DNA from: Porphyromonadaceae bacterium UBA7555
Lineage (GTDB): Bacteria; Bacteroidota; Bacteroidia; Bacteroidales; Muribaculaceae
Direction of reading: 5' to 3'
NCBI GenBank assembly: GCA_002478045.1
Contig: DLLT01000059.1
Location: 1-43,818 of the forward strand
DNA length: 43,818 nt
In this document: positions 18,634 to 27,207 of the stretch, one piece after another
Layout: the number at the start of each line of letters is the position of its first letter
Position numbering within the stretch: the stretch's first letter is position 1
Notes under the pieces: generated by a model
The model's database searches: none
Told to the model about the DNA's origin: nothing
The model's input: only the letters and a program-made list of their open reading frames with translations
Translations under genes and position numbers: made by a program

Positions 18634-20156
18634 TCCGAATAAACACCTTTGCACTGGCGGCGCTGGCGACACTATCCGTGTCGGCGGCGCCTGCCGCCAA
18701 GAACGATGCCGTAACCTCCTGGGTGGGCGACAGCGTCCCGATGCTATATGCCACCGGCGGCAACAACCCGGCTCTGCGAGGATTTGCTCATCCCTACGGG
18801 CTGACGATACTCGGCATCGATTACGGCACCATGCGCCGCGACAGCATCATTGCCCCGCAACAGGGACGCGGCTTCGACCGATACGGCATAGGAGCCTCCA
18901 CATACACACGCGTCGGCACCGATATGGTGCTCGAAGGTCACGCCTCGTACCACCGCGGCACCGCGCGCAAGGTGGTATGGAACGAAACGGCAGATCTGTA
19001 TATGGTCTATCCGTATATGGCGGCGGACAGCGTCGGCGGAGACATACAGGACGAGACCTACGACTTCGGAGGATCGTACAGCGACCGTCGCGAGCAACTG
19101 CTTTGGGGCGCCTCGCTGGACTATACCGCCGGGCTGCATTGGCGCAGCCGTGACCCTCGTCCGCGCAACGTCACCGCCAACCTGCGCGCCCGTGCCGGCA
19201 TTGCCTGGGCGCTGTCGCCCAAGGCCGTAGCCGGATTTGCCGCACGATACACGCGCTACAAGCAGACCTCGTCCATAAAGTTCGAGAGCGAAATGGGCCA
19301 GGACAAAATATACCATCTCACCGGCTTGGGCACACAATATCAACGCTTTGCCGGCACGGGGCTGTCCACGCACTACAACGCCGACCTCTGGGGCGTCAGC
19401 ATCGACTTGCGCCCGGACAGCATAGGCGGAACCGGGCCCTCGGCATCGTTCTCATACGACGGCATGGACATGAGAGTCCTGCTCATCGACCTCAACAAAC
19501 TGCCTATGGCAGAAATCACAAGCTACGCCTTGGATGCTCGCGCCGGGTATGGATGGCGCCGCGGGTCAGACACTTGGAGCGTCATAGCCTTTGCCTCAAC
19601 AAGCCTGCGTAAAGGCTCCGAGAATATCTTCGGCGACCCGGCCTCGGGCATATACCCACAAATAGGCTCCCTATCGATGTACCGACATCGCTTATACAAC
19701 GCAGGCGCCGAGATGCTGTGGGTGATGCAGCGCGGGGCATTGTCCGTATTCAGTGCTCGTCTTACATCTCAGTACCAACGCTCTATGCAGCTGTATATCA
19801 GCCCGCGGCAAAAGATGGAGACCGAGCGCTGGCTTACCTCGGCAGACCTGAGCGCCACCGTGCCGCTGAAAGGCCGCATACTGGGGCATCTCAATATCGG
19901 GGCAAGTGTCGCTCCGGTGCTGTCGCACCATCTCGAGTATACGGCCGCCAATGCACCCCACAGCCTGCACATGCTCACAATGTCGCAGTATGACGTTCTC
20001 GCCGCCGGCACCTCGTCCTTTGACGCGGCCGTAGCCGTGACAATCCCCGTAGGACGCATAGCACTGCGTCCGCAGGTTCGATATGCACACGGACATTATA
20101 ATGGTATACGCGCCGACAGCGACGCTGTCGAAGCAGCCGTGACCATCGCTTTCTGA
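18630..20156 (+). CDS. DUF6850-like outer-membrane beta-barrel protein
   Basis: A 508-residue protein with an N-terminal signal peptide (to about residue 20, SVSAAPA) and a long series of alternating aromatic and polar strands ending in a phenylalanine (AAVTIAF), the pattern of an outer-membrane barrel. Placement in DUF6850 rests on recalled family appearance and on its position after a DUF4876 gene, so it is moderate. The ATG overlaps the stop of the DUF4876 gene (ATGA), showing tight translational coupling and probable joint function. It could be a second channel or a surface-exposure partner for the lipoprotein. No catalytic motif is visible. Confidence 0.68.
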   Translation: MIRINTFALAALATLSVSAAPAAKNDAVTSWVGDSVPMLYATGGNNPALRGFAHPYGLTILGIDYGTMRRDSIIAPQQGRGFDRYGIGASTYTRVGTDMVLEGHASYHRGTARKVVWNETADLYMVYPYMAADSVGGDIQDETYDFGGSYSDRREQLLWGASLDYTAGLHWRSRDPRPRNVTANLRARAGIAWALSPKAVAGFAARYTRYKQTSSIKFESEMGQDKIYHLTGLGTQYQRFAGTGLSTHYNADLWGVSIDLRPDSIGGTGPSASFSYDGMDMRVLLIDLNKLPMAEITSYALDARAGYGWRRGSDTWSVIAFASTSLRKGSENIFGDPASGIYPQIGSLSMYRHRLYNAGAEMLWVMQRGALSVFSARLTSQYQRSMQLYISPRQKMETERWLTSADLSATVPLKGRILGHLNIGASVAPVLSHHLEYTAANAPHSLHMLTMSQYDVLAAGTSSFDAAVAVTIPVGRIALRPQVRYAHGHYNGIRADSDAVEAAVTIAF

Positions 20157-20256
20157 CGGACAGACAACAACGCGACATCTTGCTCCTCTAAGCGACACCT
20201 CATTCCTCCCCAAGGCAACGAAACTTACAAGCACCTAATCTCATACATACGTAATT

Positions 20257-23100
20257 ATGAACATCCTTTCAAAAAAAATCCTGATGTCGGCCACCGCCGT
20301 GCTTATGGCCTCGGCGTCCGCATGGGCCGCCCTGCGCCCGCTGCCCCTTGATACAGCGGTACACCGCGGCACTCTGCCCAACGGCCTGACATACTACGTC
20401 CGCGCAAACAACGAACCGGCCGGACAGGTAGACTTCTACATAGCCCAACGCGTCGGCTCGGTCAACGAGACCGAATCACAACGCGGCCTTGCCCACTTCC
20501 TGGAGCATATGTGCTTCAACGGCACTCGCCACTTCCCCGGCAATTCGCTCATCGAATACCTGCAAGGCCTCGGCGTCAAATTCGGCGCCAACCTCAACGC
20601 ATACACCTCGACGGACGAGACTGTATACAACATCTGCGCCGTACCCTCGCAGCGCACATCCGCTCTGGATTCGTGCCTTCTGATACTGCGCGATTGGAGC
20701 CGCGACGTCACCCTCGACGATAAAGACATCAACGAGGAACGCGGCGTCATCGTCGGCGAATGGCGCCAACGCCACTCTCAGGCCTCCAACCGCCTGATTG
20801 AGCGTGCAGCTCCGCGCATTCTTGCCGGAAGCAAATACGGCAACCGCTTGCCTATCGGACTGATGTCCGTCGTCGAAAATTTCCCGACAGACACACTGCG
20901 CGCCTTCTACAATCGCTGGTACTATCCGGTCAATCAATGCGTCATCGTCGTGGGCGACATCAATCCCCAACACGTCATATCCGAAATCAAACGTCTGTGG
21001 GCCGATGTACCCCTGCGCGAAGACGCCCGCTTCACGCCCACAACGCTGCCCTCCAATCCCAAGCCCATAGCCGTGGCCGTCAATGACGGCGAGCAGCCCA
21101 CTCCGATGCTGATGCTGTACGTCAAGCACAGCGACCTGTCGGCCGACAGTGCACTCACCATCGCCGGACTGCGCCGCGAAGTGGTGTCCTCGCTGATGAC
21201 CTCGATGCTCGCCGACCGTCTCGACGAAATCGAAAGCCGACCCAACGCCCCGTTCACCAACCTCGGCATCGGCGACAACTCAATGATGCTGGTACGCAGC
21301 ACCCCGGCGCTGCTGATGCGCGCCGTAGCTCGTCCCGGACGCCAAGCCGAAGCCATGAGCCAATGGGCCACCGAGCTGAAACGTGCAGCTCGTCTGGGCT
21401 TTGCCAAGTCGGAATTGGAACGCGCCAAGACGGACTTCCGCGCCGACGAGGACTCGCGCTTCGCCACACGCAACAAGGTTACAAATACCGAGTATGCCCG
21501 TCGATATGTACGCAACTACCTTGACGGAGGCTCGATGCCCGATGCCGTTGCACGCCACAAGATGCTGCGCGGCGTTCTCGCTTCCATCACCACCGACGAA
21601 GTGACAGCATACCTACGCAGCATCATACGCGATGACAATGCCAATGTCACCATGCTGGCTTACATCCCCGGAACGGACAGTACCGCCAACGCATCCACTG
21701 AACAAAGCCTTGTAGACGCCTGGAGCGGAGTGGACACAGCCGCCCTCACCCCTTGGGTAGACAAGGTGGTGGACGCCCCGCTGCTGGCCAAGCAGCCCAA
21801 AGCCGGCAAAATCGTCAAGGACTCCGCCGGCCCGTACAACAGCCGTCGTTGGAAGCTGTCCAACGGCATCAACGTGGTACTCATGCCCACAGACTACAAC
21901 CCCGACCGCGTAACCATACAAGGCTACAGCACCGGCGGTTTCGCAGCCAAGTATGACCCGGCAATGTTCGCCAACTACAAGATGGCCAACGAAATCATCG
22001 GCGCCGGCGCCTTCGGCGAATTCAACGCCCCGGCACTGCGCAAACGTCTCGCCGGAACCAATATCAAGAGCGTCATCGCCATCGACAAAAACGAGGAAAC
22101 CCTCGGCGTGGGCACTACCCCGGCATCCCTCGAGACAGCCTTCCAAGTGCTGTACCTCAAGGCCACGGGCGCTCGCAAGGACAGCGCCGCTTTCACCGCC
22201 GCTATTGACAATCAGCGCATCAAGCTCGAAGGCAACCGCAACAACATCACCTATGCCATGGGCGACTCGATACACTCCAATGTATTCCGCGACCATCCGC
22301 TCGAGCGCAAACTACGCGCCGCCGACCTCAAGGACGTGGACTACGACAAAATTATGCAATTGTACCACGAGCGCTTCGATGATATGGGAGACTTCACCTT
22401 CTACATCGTAGGCAAGTTCGACATCGACAGCATTCGGCCGCTGGTATGCCAATACCTGGCCTCACTGCCCTCGGGCGAACGCGCCAAGCACCCCGAAAAG
22501 GAAGGCGATGTAGGCCTGGGATACATCCAAGGTCAAGTTACGAAGGTACTGCACCACCCGGCCGAAGTCAAGCAGGCTATATGCTACACATTCTATAATA
22601 ACGACTCGCACTGGAACATCAATACAATGGTGGCCAGCCGCGCTTTGGGCTCCGTAGCCGGAAATCTTCTGCGCAAGGAACTACGCGAAAAACGCAGTTG
22701 GACTTACGGCGTCAGGACACACATTGGCATTCCCTCGCACCTCAACGGCGATGGCCGCGAGTATTTCATAATGCCGGTATACGTCCGCGTAGCGCCCGAA
22801 AACGCCAAGGAGACTATGGACATCGTAGACAGAATCGTCAAGAGCCTTTGCGATCCGGCCAACATCTCGCAAGAAGCCGTAGACCAGGCCCGCAGCTATA
22901 TGTTCAAAAACTGGGACGAAGCCCAACGCGACAACGGATATTGGATGAGCGTCCTTCGCGGCATCGACTTCTATGGCCAAGACCTCAACGCCGATTTCCC
23001 GGCAACGGTTAAGGCTATGACACCGCAAAGCCTTGCCGAATTTGCCAAGAGCGTCATACCCGGTGCAAATCGTCTGCAACTGACAATGATGCCGGACTAA
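20257..23100 (+). CDS. M16-family zinc metallopeptidase (pitrilysin-like)
   Basis: A 947-residue exported peptidase with both M16 halves in one chain. The signal peptide ends near residue 24 (SASAWA). The inverted zinc motif HFLEH lies at residues 80-84 (His80, Glu83 catalytic, His84), and the third ligand is a glutamate near residue 160-161 in INEERGVIVGEW. The second, inactive half begins near residue 525 (WKLSNGINVVLMPT) and ends with the ELREKRSWTYGVR segment near residue 810. Such enzymes cut peptides that fit inside a closed chamber. It follows the DUF6850 gene by 100 bp and is closed by a strong terminator. Position suggests it degrades peptides brought in or displayed by the TonB system, but this is inference. 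Confidence 0.93.
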   Translation: MNILSKKILMSATAVLMASASAWAALRPLPLDTAVHRGTLPNGLTYYVRANNEPAGQVDFYIAQRVGSVNETESQRGLAHFLEHMCFNGTRHFPGNSLIEYLQGLGVKFGANLNAYTSTDETVYNICAVPSQRTSALDSCLLILRDWSRDVTLDDKDINEERGVIVGEWRQRHSQASNRLIERAAPRILAGSKYGNRLPIGLMSVVENFPTDTLRAFYNRWYYPVNQCVIVVGDINPQHVISEIKRLWADVPLREDARFTPTTLPSNPKPIAVAVNDGEQPTPMLMLYVKHSDLSADSALTIAGLRREVVSSLMTSMLADRLDEIESRPNAPFTNLGIGDNSMMLVRSTPALLMRAVARPGRQAEAMSQWATELKRAARLGFAKSELERAKTDFRADEDSRFATRNKVTNTEYARRYVRNYLDGGSMPDAVARHKMLRGVLASITTDEVTAYLRSIIRDDNANVTMLAYIPGTDSTANASTEQSLVDAWSGVDTAALTPWVDKVVDAPLLAKQPKAGKIVKDSAGPYNSRRWKLSNGINVVLMPTDYNPDRVTIQGYSTGGFAAKYDPAMFANYKMANEIIGAGAFGEFNAPALRKRLAGTNIKSVIAIDKNEETLGVGTTPASLETAFQVLYLKATGARKDSAAFTAAIDNQRIKLEGNRNNITYAMGDSIHSNVFRDHPLERKLRAADLKDVDYDKIMQLYHERFDDMGDFTFYIVGKFDIDSIRPLVCQYLASLPSGERAKHPEKEGDVGLGYIQGQVTKVLHHPAEVKQAICYTFYNNDSHWNINTMVASRALGSVAGNLLRKELREKRSWTYGVRTHIGIPSHLNGDGREYFIMPVYVRVAPENAKETMDIVDRIVKSLCDPANISQEAVDQARSYMFKNWDEAQRDNGYWMSVLRGIDFYGQDLNADFPATVKAMTPQSLAEFAKSVIPGANRLQLTMMPD

Positions 23101-23126
23101 TCTTCCGACACATCCCGATACGGCAC

Positions 23127-23162
23127 GAGGCCGGCGCCACAAGGCGTCGGCCTCATTTTTTT
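23127..23162 (+). terminator. Intrinsic terminator of the TonB-M16 unit
   Basis: A 12-bp stem (arms 23127-23138 and 23143-23154) around ACAA, with one G-U pair on the + strand, is followed by A and seven T. This is a textbook intrinsic terminator 27 bp after the M16 stop. Confidence 0.9.
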
Positions 23163-23202
23163 CCGCTAAACATAAATTCTAAGGTATTCGTTAGCGGAAA
23201 AA
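23158..23202. repeat. 12-bp inverted repeat overlapping the terminator U-tract
   Basis: TTTTTCCGCTAA (23158-23169) and TTAGCGGAAAAA (23191-23202) are perfect inverted repeats around 21 nt. The left arm reuses the T run of the terminator, and the right arm touches the next palindrome. Confidence 0.7.
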
Positions 23203-23237
23203 CAGGTATGTTTTTTGTCTGACAAAAACCATACCTG
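23203..23237. promoter_or_regulatory. Near-perfect 35-bp palindrome, probable operator
   Basis: Two 17-nt arms flank a single central base at 23220, with one mismatch (T211/C229 of 23203-23237). The outer part is CAGGTATG / CATACCTG and the inner part TTTTTTGTC / GACAAAAAC. It ends 6 bp before the -33 element at 23244, a place where activators or repressors bind. The mismatch does not become a wobble pair on either strand, which favours DNA binding over RNA folding. No second copy was noticed in the window. Confidence 0.7.
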
Positions 23238-23243
23238 ACAATA

Positions 23244-23276
23244 TTTGGCGGCATCGCACGGCTCTTACTATCTTTG
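23244..23276 (+). promoter_or_regulatory. Promoter of the second BspA-like gene (TTTG-N21-TATCTTTG)
   Basis: TTTG at 23244-23247 and TATCTTTG at 23269-23276 with a 21-bp spacer match the Bacteroides consensus. Transcription would start near 23283, giving a leader of about 84 nt to the ATG at 23367. Confidence 0.7.
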
Positions 23277-23366
23277 TCTCGGCATTTGCAGGATGCATCT
23301 TGCTCCACAGATGACGCCTCCTTAAGGTTACGCAATTACTCACAAATAAAAAAGTACTAAACGTGT

Positions 23367-24789
23367 ATGAGATTTAGAACGCTACTCGCAGTTTCCACTT
23401 TCGCGGCAATGCTATCGTCCGTCCCGGCTTACGCCATAACCCCGGCTTCGGGATATTGTGGCGATGGTACCGGTACCAGCAATGAAAAAAACAGTGTCAT
23501 GGAGCGTCGATGCCAATGGGGTGTTGACTCTTTCCGGCCAATGGACCCCGGGCGCCAAAGGGTCCATAGGATATACGCAAAACTTCCTCCGCGAACCATA
23601 CGGCCCCTGGAGCAAGGATATTGTCAAGATTGTCATCAAGAAAGGCGTAAGAAGGATTGGCTCATCGGCCTTTCGAGGCTGTTCAAAGGTGAAAGAGGTG
23701 GTCTTCGAAGACAAGGATAACCCTATAGAATTCAGCTATGACGTTTTCTATGGATGCGAGTCTCTGGAAAGCTTTACATTCCCGGAAAAAACCGACTACG
23801 TTGGCACCGGCATGTTCGAAAAATGCTACAGCTTGAAATCGGTCAAACTGCATCCGGGCATCAAGTGGATACCCCAGCGCTTTTTCAAAGATTGTTCAAG
23901 CTTAGGACCGGAGTTTATCCTTCCCGAAACAAACACATCTATCGGCCTCATGGCCTTTGAACTCTGTTCCAGCCTCAAAAAGGTAGCAATCAACGATGCA
24001 TGCGAAGACATCGACAACCTCGCTTTCCGTGCATGCTACAACCTCGCCGACATAACCATCGGCAAGTCTGTCGCCGAATTCGGCGAGGGCGCATTCTGGA
24101 ATACAGCCTACTTTAGCCAACGAGACATTGTCATACGCGATATGGCGACATTCGTCCAGGCCAAATTTAAGACATCCGAAACGGCCGGCTACTGGCCCAC
24201 CTCGTCTCCCACATGCTACTACTCCAAGATCTATATAGGCGACAAAGACCACCCGGTCACACATATCGACATCCCAGAAGGCGCGACCATAATCCGCTCG
24301 GCGCACGCGCTCTTCAACATCCCCGAAGTCAAGTCTATCACCCTACCCTCGACAATGAAGACGCTAAACGGCCAGGCACTCCTCAGCAATGAAAAGACCT
24401 GGGACTTCATTGAATGTTGGGCAACCACGCCCCCGGATGTCGAAGACAGCGGCTTCGTGACCACCGCCACATACAACCGCTCCACACTATACGTTCCCAC
24501 CGGCTCTGTGTCCGCATACAAGAGCCACAAAAACTGGGGAAGGTTCAAGAACATCGTAGGCAAAAACCGCAGTGAAGGCGTCGAGGACGTCACCGACAAC
24601 GACACCAAGGTATATGCATCCAACGGCCAAATCATCGTCATAGGCGCCAAGGACGGCACGCCAGTGGAGGTCTATTCCATAGACGGCAAAAGCATCTACA
24701 CAGGCGAAGACACCGCCATAGACGCACCCGCACGCGGCATATACATCGTAAGCGTAGCCGGCAAGACCACCAAATTAGCCGTCAATTAG
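23367..24789 (+). pseudogene. BspA-like leucine-rich-repeat protein, frameshifted at an A7 run
   Basis: The signal peptide (MRFRTLLAVSTFAAML, ending SVPAYA) and the start of the mature protein (ASGYCGDGTGTSNEK) are in one frame, while the rest (TVSWSVDANGVLTLSG onward, to 24789) is in another. The break falls in the run of seven A at 23485-23491; six A would join the frames into one protein of about 473 residues. The body has LRR_5 repeats (GVRRIGSSAFRGCSKV, YDVFYGCESLESF, LAFRACYNLADI), the BspA closing motif LYVPTGSVSAYKSHKNW, and a sorting-like tail (VEVYSIDGKSIY, ARGIYIVSVAG). Both parts look otherwise undamaged, so this may be a recent mutation, a phase-off state, transcriptional slippage or a sequencing error. 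As it stands, the downstream frame lacks a signal peptide. Confidence 0.8.
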
Positions 24790-24887
24790 TCTTAGTGACG
24801 ACAATTTCACTTCTGTCGAAGCCTTACGACTGAATACAATATTAATTAGACTTCATATCAGAAGCATCACCCCCAAACACATCCTTT

Positions 24888-26111
24888 ATGAAAAAGCTTC
24901 ACTCCTTAGCTATGGCGACAACCATATTGGCATCCGCATTCGATGCCAATGCATACGATTTTTCCTCGGGCGGACTATTCTATAATGTGCTTTCCGAAAC
25001 GGATGGCACGGTCGAAATCGCCCAAAACGAAAGCGGCATATATTCCGGCGACATCATCATCCCGGATGTCAAAGCCTATAACGGCAAAACATACAAGGTC
25101 ACCCGTATAGGAGACTCGGCCTTCAAGCAGAGCGACATCACCTCGCTGCGCTGCGGCAACAACCTGACACATCTCGGTGCTTGGAGCCTTAGCAGCTGCA
25201 CAAAACTCAAATCTTTATATATCACCAAAAGCGTGACCAATATCGAAGCTGACGCCGCCGCCGGGTGCTCTGTACTGAGAAACCTTGTCTTCGAACCGGG
25301 CTGTATGGCCGTAATCGGGTCGCGTGCCTTTGCCGACTGTCCCAAATTTACATGCCTGCTTTTGCCGCCTACCGTGACCTGCGAGAGTCGAGCATTCAAC
25401 AGTTCGGCTTGTGCCGTAGAGTTTGTCGGTGACCTCAAATCCCTCAACAACGGCGTGTTTGCCAATGTCTTTCCGGCCTACGTTATGCTCGGCGCAGCCA
25501 ATCCTCCGACAATCGGAAAGGAAAAGCCGTTTGATAGCAAGGCCAAATACTTCTCCACGCTGTACGTACCACGCGGAAGCCTGGACGCATACAAGGCCGA
25601 CTCCTACTGGGGCACATTCTCCGAGATATACGAAAAACCTTTCGAATTGACAGTCAACGGCTCGGCCGAACGCGTAATCTCGACAAAAGTGAACGCCGCT
25701 CTCACAACGCACCTCACCTTCGATGCACGACAGGACGACTTCAACCCCTCAAAGCTGGGAGTGTACACCGATGATACCGACATCGTCGAAATCGAATACG
25801 TTTCCACCGATGATGACGGCAACATAAATTACAAAATTACGGGCCTCAAAGACGGCATCGCAAAAGTCTGCTTCCTCTACTACAACACAAACGGACTTAC
25901 AGTCACATACATCTGCTACGTTTGTGTAGGCCATTTCGCCGCCGTACACGATGTTACAGCCGACACCCCTGAACCGACTGTATACGGCGTCTACAATCTC
26001 AGCGGAGTTAAGGTAGCCGATGGTGTATCCAAGAACAATGTCAACTCCTTGCCGCGCGGTTTATATATCCTTGTATCGTCACAAGGCGCCACCAAGCATA
26101 TAGTGCGCTAA
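24888..26111 (+). CDS. BspA-like leucine-rich-repeat surface protein, third copy
   Basis: A 407-residue exported protein. The signal peptide is MKKLHSLAMATTILASAF, ending near DANA at residue 22. An LRR_5 region runs from about residue 65 to 190 (TRIGDSAFKQSDITSL, LSSCTKLKSL, GSRAFADCPKF). The closing motif LYVPRGSLDAYKADSYWG follows near residue 225, then a beta-rich stretch of about 100 residues that may be an Ig-like domain. The tail (VYNLSGVKVADG, PRGLYILVSSQG) matches that of the first BspA-like gene and resembles a type IX secretion signal. It lies 98 bp after the frameshifted copy on the same strand, with no clear promoter of its own, so it is probably cotranscribed. The ligand is unknown. 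Confidence 0.85.
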   Translation: MKKLHSLAMATTILASAFDANAYDFSSGGLFYNVLSETDGTVEIAQNESGIYSGDIIIPDVKAYNGKTYKVTRIGDSAFKQSDITSLRCGNNLTHLGAWSLSSCTKLKSLYITKSVTNIEADAAAGCSVLRNLVFEPGCMAVIGSRAFADCPKFTCLLLPPTVTCESRAFNSSACAVEFVGDLKSLNNGVFANVFPAYVMLGAANPPTIGKEKPFDSKAKYFSTLYVPRGSLDAYKADSYWGTFSEIYEKPFELTVNGSAERVISTKVNAALTTHLTFDARQDDFNPSKLGVYTDDTDIVEIEYVSTDDDGNINYKITGLKDGIAKVCFLYYNTNGLTVTYICYVCVGHFAAVHDVTADTPEPTVYGVYNLSGVKVADGVSKNNVNSLPRGLYILVSSQGATKHIVR

Positions 26112-26472
26112 TCCTCGGCGAAGACAACGGTCATATCTTCCGGCCGCACAACCTATGTGATAAAGGTGACACTATAATAATATACACCCGCCGTATTTAC
26201 CCAGACAATCGTAAAAGCGGCCTATATGTGACACGCTACAGACATTTGAAGCGCGGCCGTAATTCAGGTAACAAACAGACATAAGACTGTATCGTAATTT
26301 TATTTATGGTACAGTCCTCTGTTATTTACATCAAGCCCGGAATAGTTCTCAAGCGATAAGCTTCATATCTCAACGAAAGTTACGCTAAAAATCAAATAGA
26401 TACGGCAAAGGATCCTCTACAATTTAGCTGTGATATAGTCTGTGACTATCAAATGCGCCCCCATTATCCTAA
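26112..26472. other. Gene-free region after the third BspA-like gene
   Basis: No coding sequence is supported in these 361 bp. It holds the hairpin at 26285-26316 and a shorter imperfect one at 26433-26451 (GATATAGTC / GACTATC). The stretch is more AT-rich than its neighbours and marks the switch from + strand to minus-strand genes. Confidence 0.5.
26285..26316 (+). terminator. Possible terminator hairpin of the BspA-like genes
   Basis: GACTGTATC and GGTACAGTC form a 9-bp stem with a 14-nt AT-rich loop. The one imperfect pair is U-G on the + strand (A-C on the other), so it fits RNA from the BspA-like genes. A clear T run is missing. Confidence 0.45.
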
Positions 26473-26512
26473 CAAAAAAATAGTTGCCTGCAAACGTCTT
26501 GCAAGCAACTAT
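26473..26512 (-). terminator. Intrinsic terminator of tRNA-Pro
   Basis: Read on the minus strand, a 14-bp stem (ATAGTTGC, wobble T-G, TGCAA, then the matching arm) is followed by seven T. It begins 3 nt after the tRNA end, an ideal position for termination. Confidence 0.9.
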
Positions 26513-26514
26513 TG

Positions 26515-26587
26515 TCGGGGTGAGAAGACTCGAACTTCCGACCTCCACGTCCCGAACGTGGCGCGCTGCCAACTGTGCTACACCCCG
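26515..26587 (-). tRNA. tRNA-Pro (anticodon CGG)
   Basis: A 73-nt cloverleaf on the minus strand. The acceptor arms CGGGGTG and CACCCCG pair perfectly. The anticodon stem CCACG/CGTGG encloses TTCGGGA, giving anticodon CGG (reads CCG). The T-arm has GTTCGAGTC. CCA is not encoded. It has its own promoter (26650-26681) and terminator, so it is transcribed independently of the lysis cassette upstream. Confidence 0.95.
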
Positions 26588-26649
26588 AGCGTGTATTCTT
26601 GGAATTCAGGTCAACCATACGGCTCCGCCTTCCTTCCCGTTGGTGGCTG

Positions 26650-26681
26650 CAAAGGTACGCACTTTTTGCCGAATAAGCAAG
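26650..26681 (-). promoter_or_regulatory. Promoter of tRNA-Pro (CTTG-N20-TACCTTTG)
   Basis: On the minus strand, TACCTTTG (26657-26650) matches the -7 consensus. CTTG (26681-26678) is a one-base variant of the -33 element at 20-bp spacing. The tRNA begins 62 bp downstream. Confidence 0.6.
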
Positions 26682-26738
26682 ATTTGGGACAACTAATTTC
26701 GTACGCTTCGCAAGAATGTGTCCGCTCGGGCACTGCTA

Positions 26739-27125
26739 TCAATGGCGACCGGTCTTGTCGGCAATAAAGCGTTGCAGCAATCGTGCCCACGGAGCATCGT
26801 TACAGGACGAAATATTCTCCAAAATGCTCACCAATTGCTGGAAGCACATGTACGAGGCGGCGATGCCGGCTATATTTCCGGGCGTCACCCACGTGTCTAT
26901 GGCATGGCACAGCACTATCACCATAGCCGCATATCCGAAGGTGCGTACAGCCTTACCCAGCCGATGCGATGACAAGCGGGCTTGCGTGCCGCGTACACGC
27001 CGGCTCAGCATATATGCCGTGACGACATCGGTGCATACCAAGACGGCAAAGACGCCCAGCACCGGGGCTATAGGCGCCAGCCATGAGGCCACAGCGCTCA
27101 TTATCAATAGTATTGTATCTTTCAT
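26739..27125 (-). CDS. Phage-type holin (TcdE / phage_holin_4-like)
   Basis: A 128-residue inner-membrane protein that would form holes letting an endolysin reach the peptidoglycan. Hydrophobic segments lie at about residues 14-39, 64-77 and 84-97, with a short basic loop (SRRVRGTQARLSSHR) between the first two. The C-terminal half has QQLVSILENISS, matching the SILEN motif of the TcdE/holin_4 family, and ends in an amphipathic polar tail. It is the third gene of a minus-strand cassette after a peptidoglycan amidase and a spanin-like protein, with 82 bp before it. The context supports a lysis role strongly; release of toxins, vesicles or other cargo is an alternative use of this family. Confidence 0.82.
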   Translation of the reverse strand: MKDTILLIMSAVASWLAPIAPVLGVFAVLVCTDVVTAYMLSRRVRGTQARLSSHRLGKAVRTFGYAAMVIVLCHAIDTWVTPGNIAGIAASYMCFQQLVSILENISSCNDAPWARLLQRFIADKTGRH

Positions 27126-27207
27126 AGTTATTCGATAGATTTATTGTATTGTTTCGTTAGTCGATATTAGTTTCCGATTGAATTGTACTCTTCTTTGATT
27201 GGAGACA

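Noticed and set aside
23158..23202. An invertible promoter flanked by inverted repeats
   Set aside because: Only 21 bp lie between the arms, too short to hold a promoter, and no invertase gene is near.
23485..23492. A_AAA_AAC as a programmed -1 ribosomal frameshift site
   Set aside because: The heptamer is present, but a -1 shift does not lead into the frame of the BspA body; loss of one base (or a +1 shift) is needed.
26450..26767. A + strand coding frame across the tRNA-Pro locus
   Set aside because: It only reads the complement of a well-formed tRNA, its terminator and its promoter.
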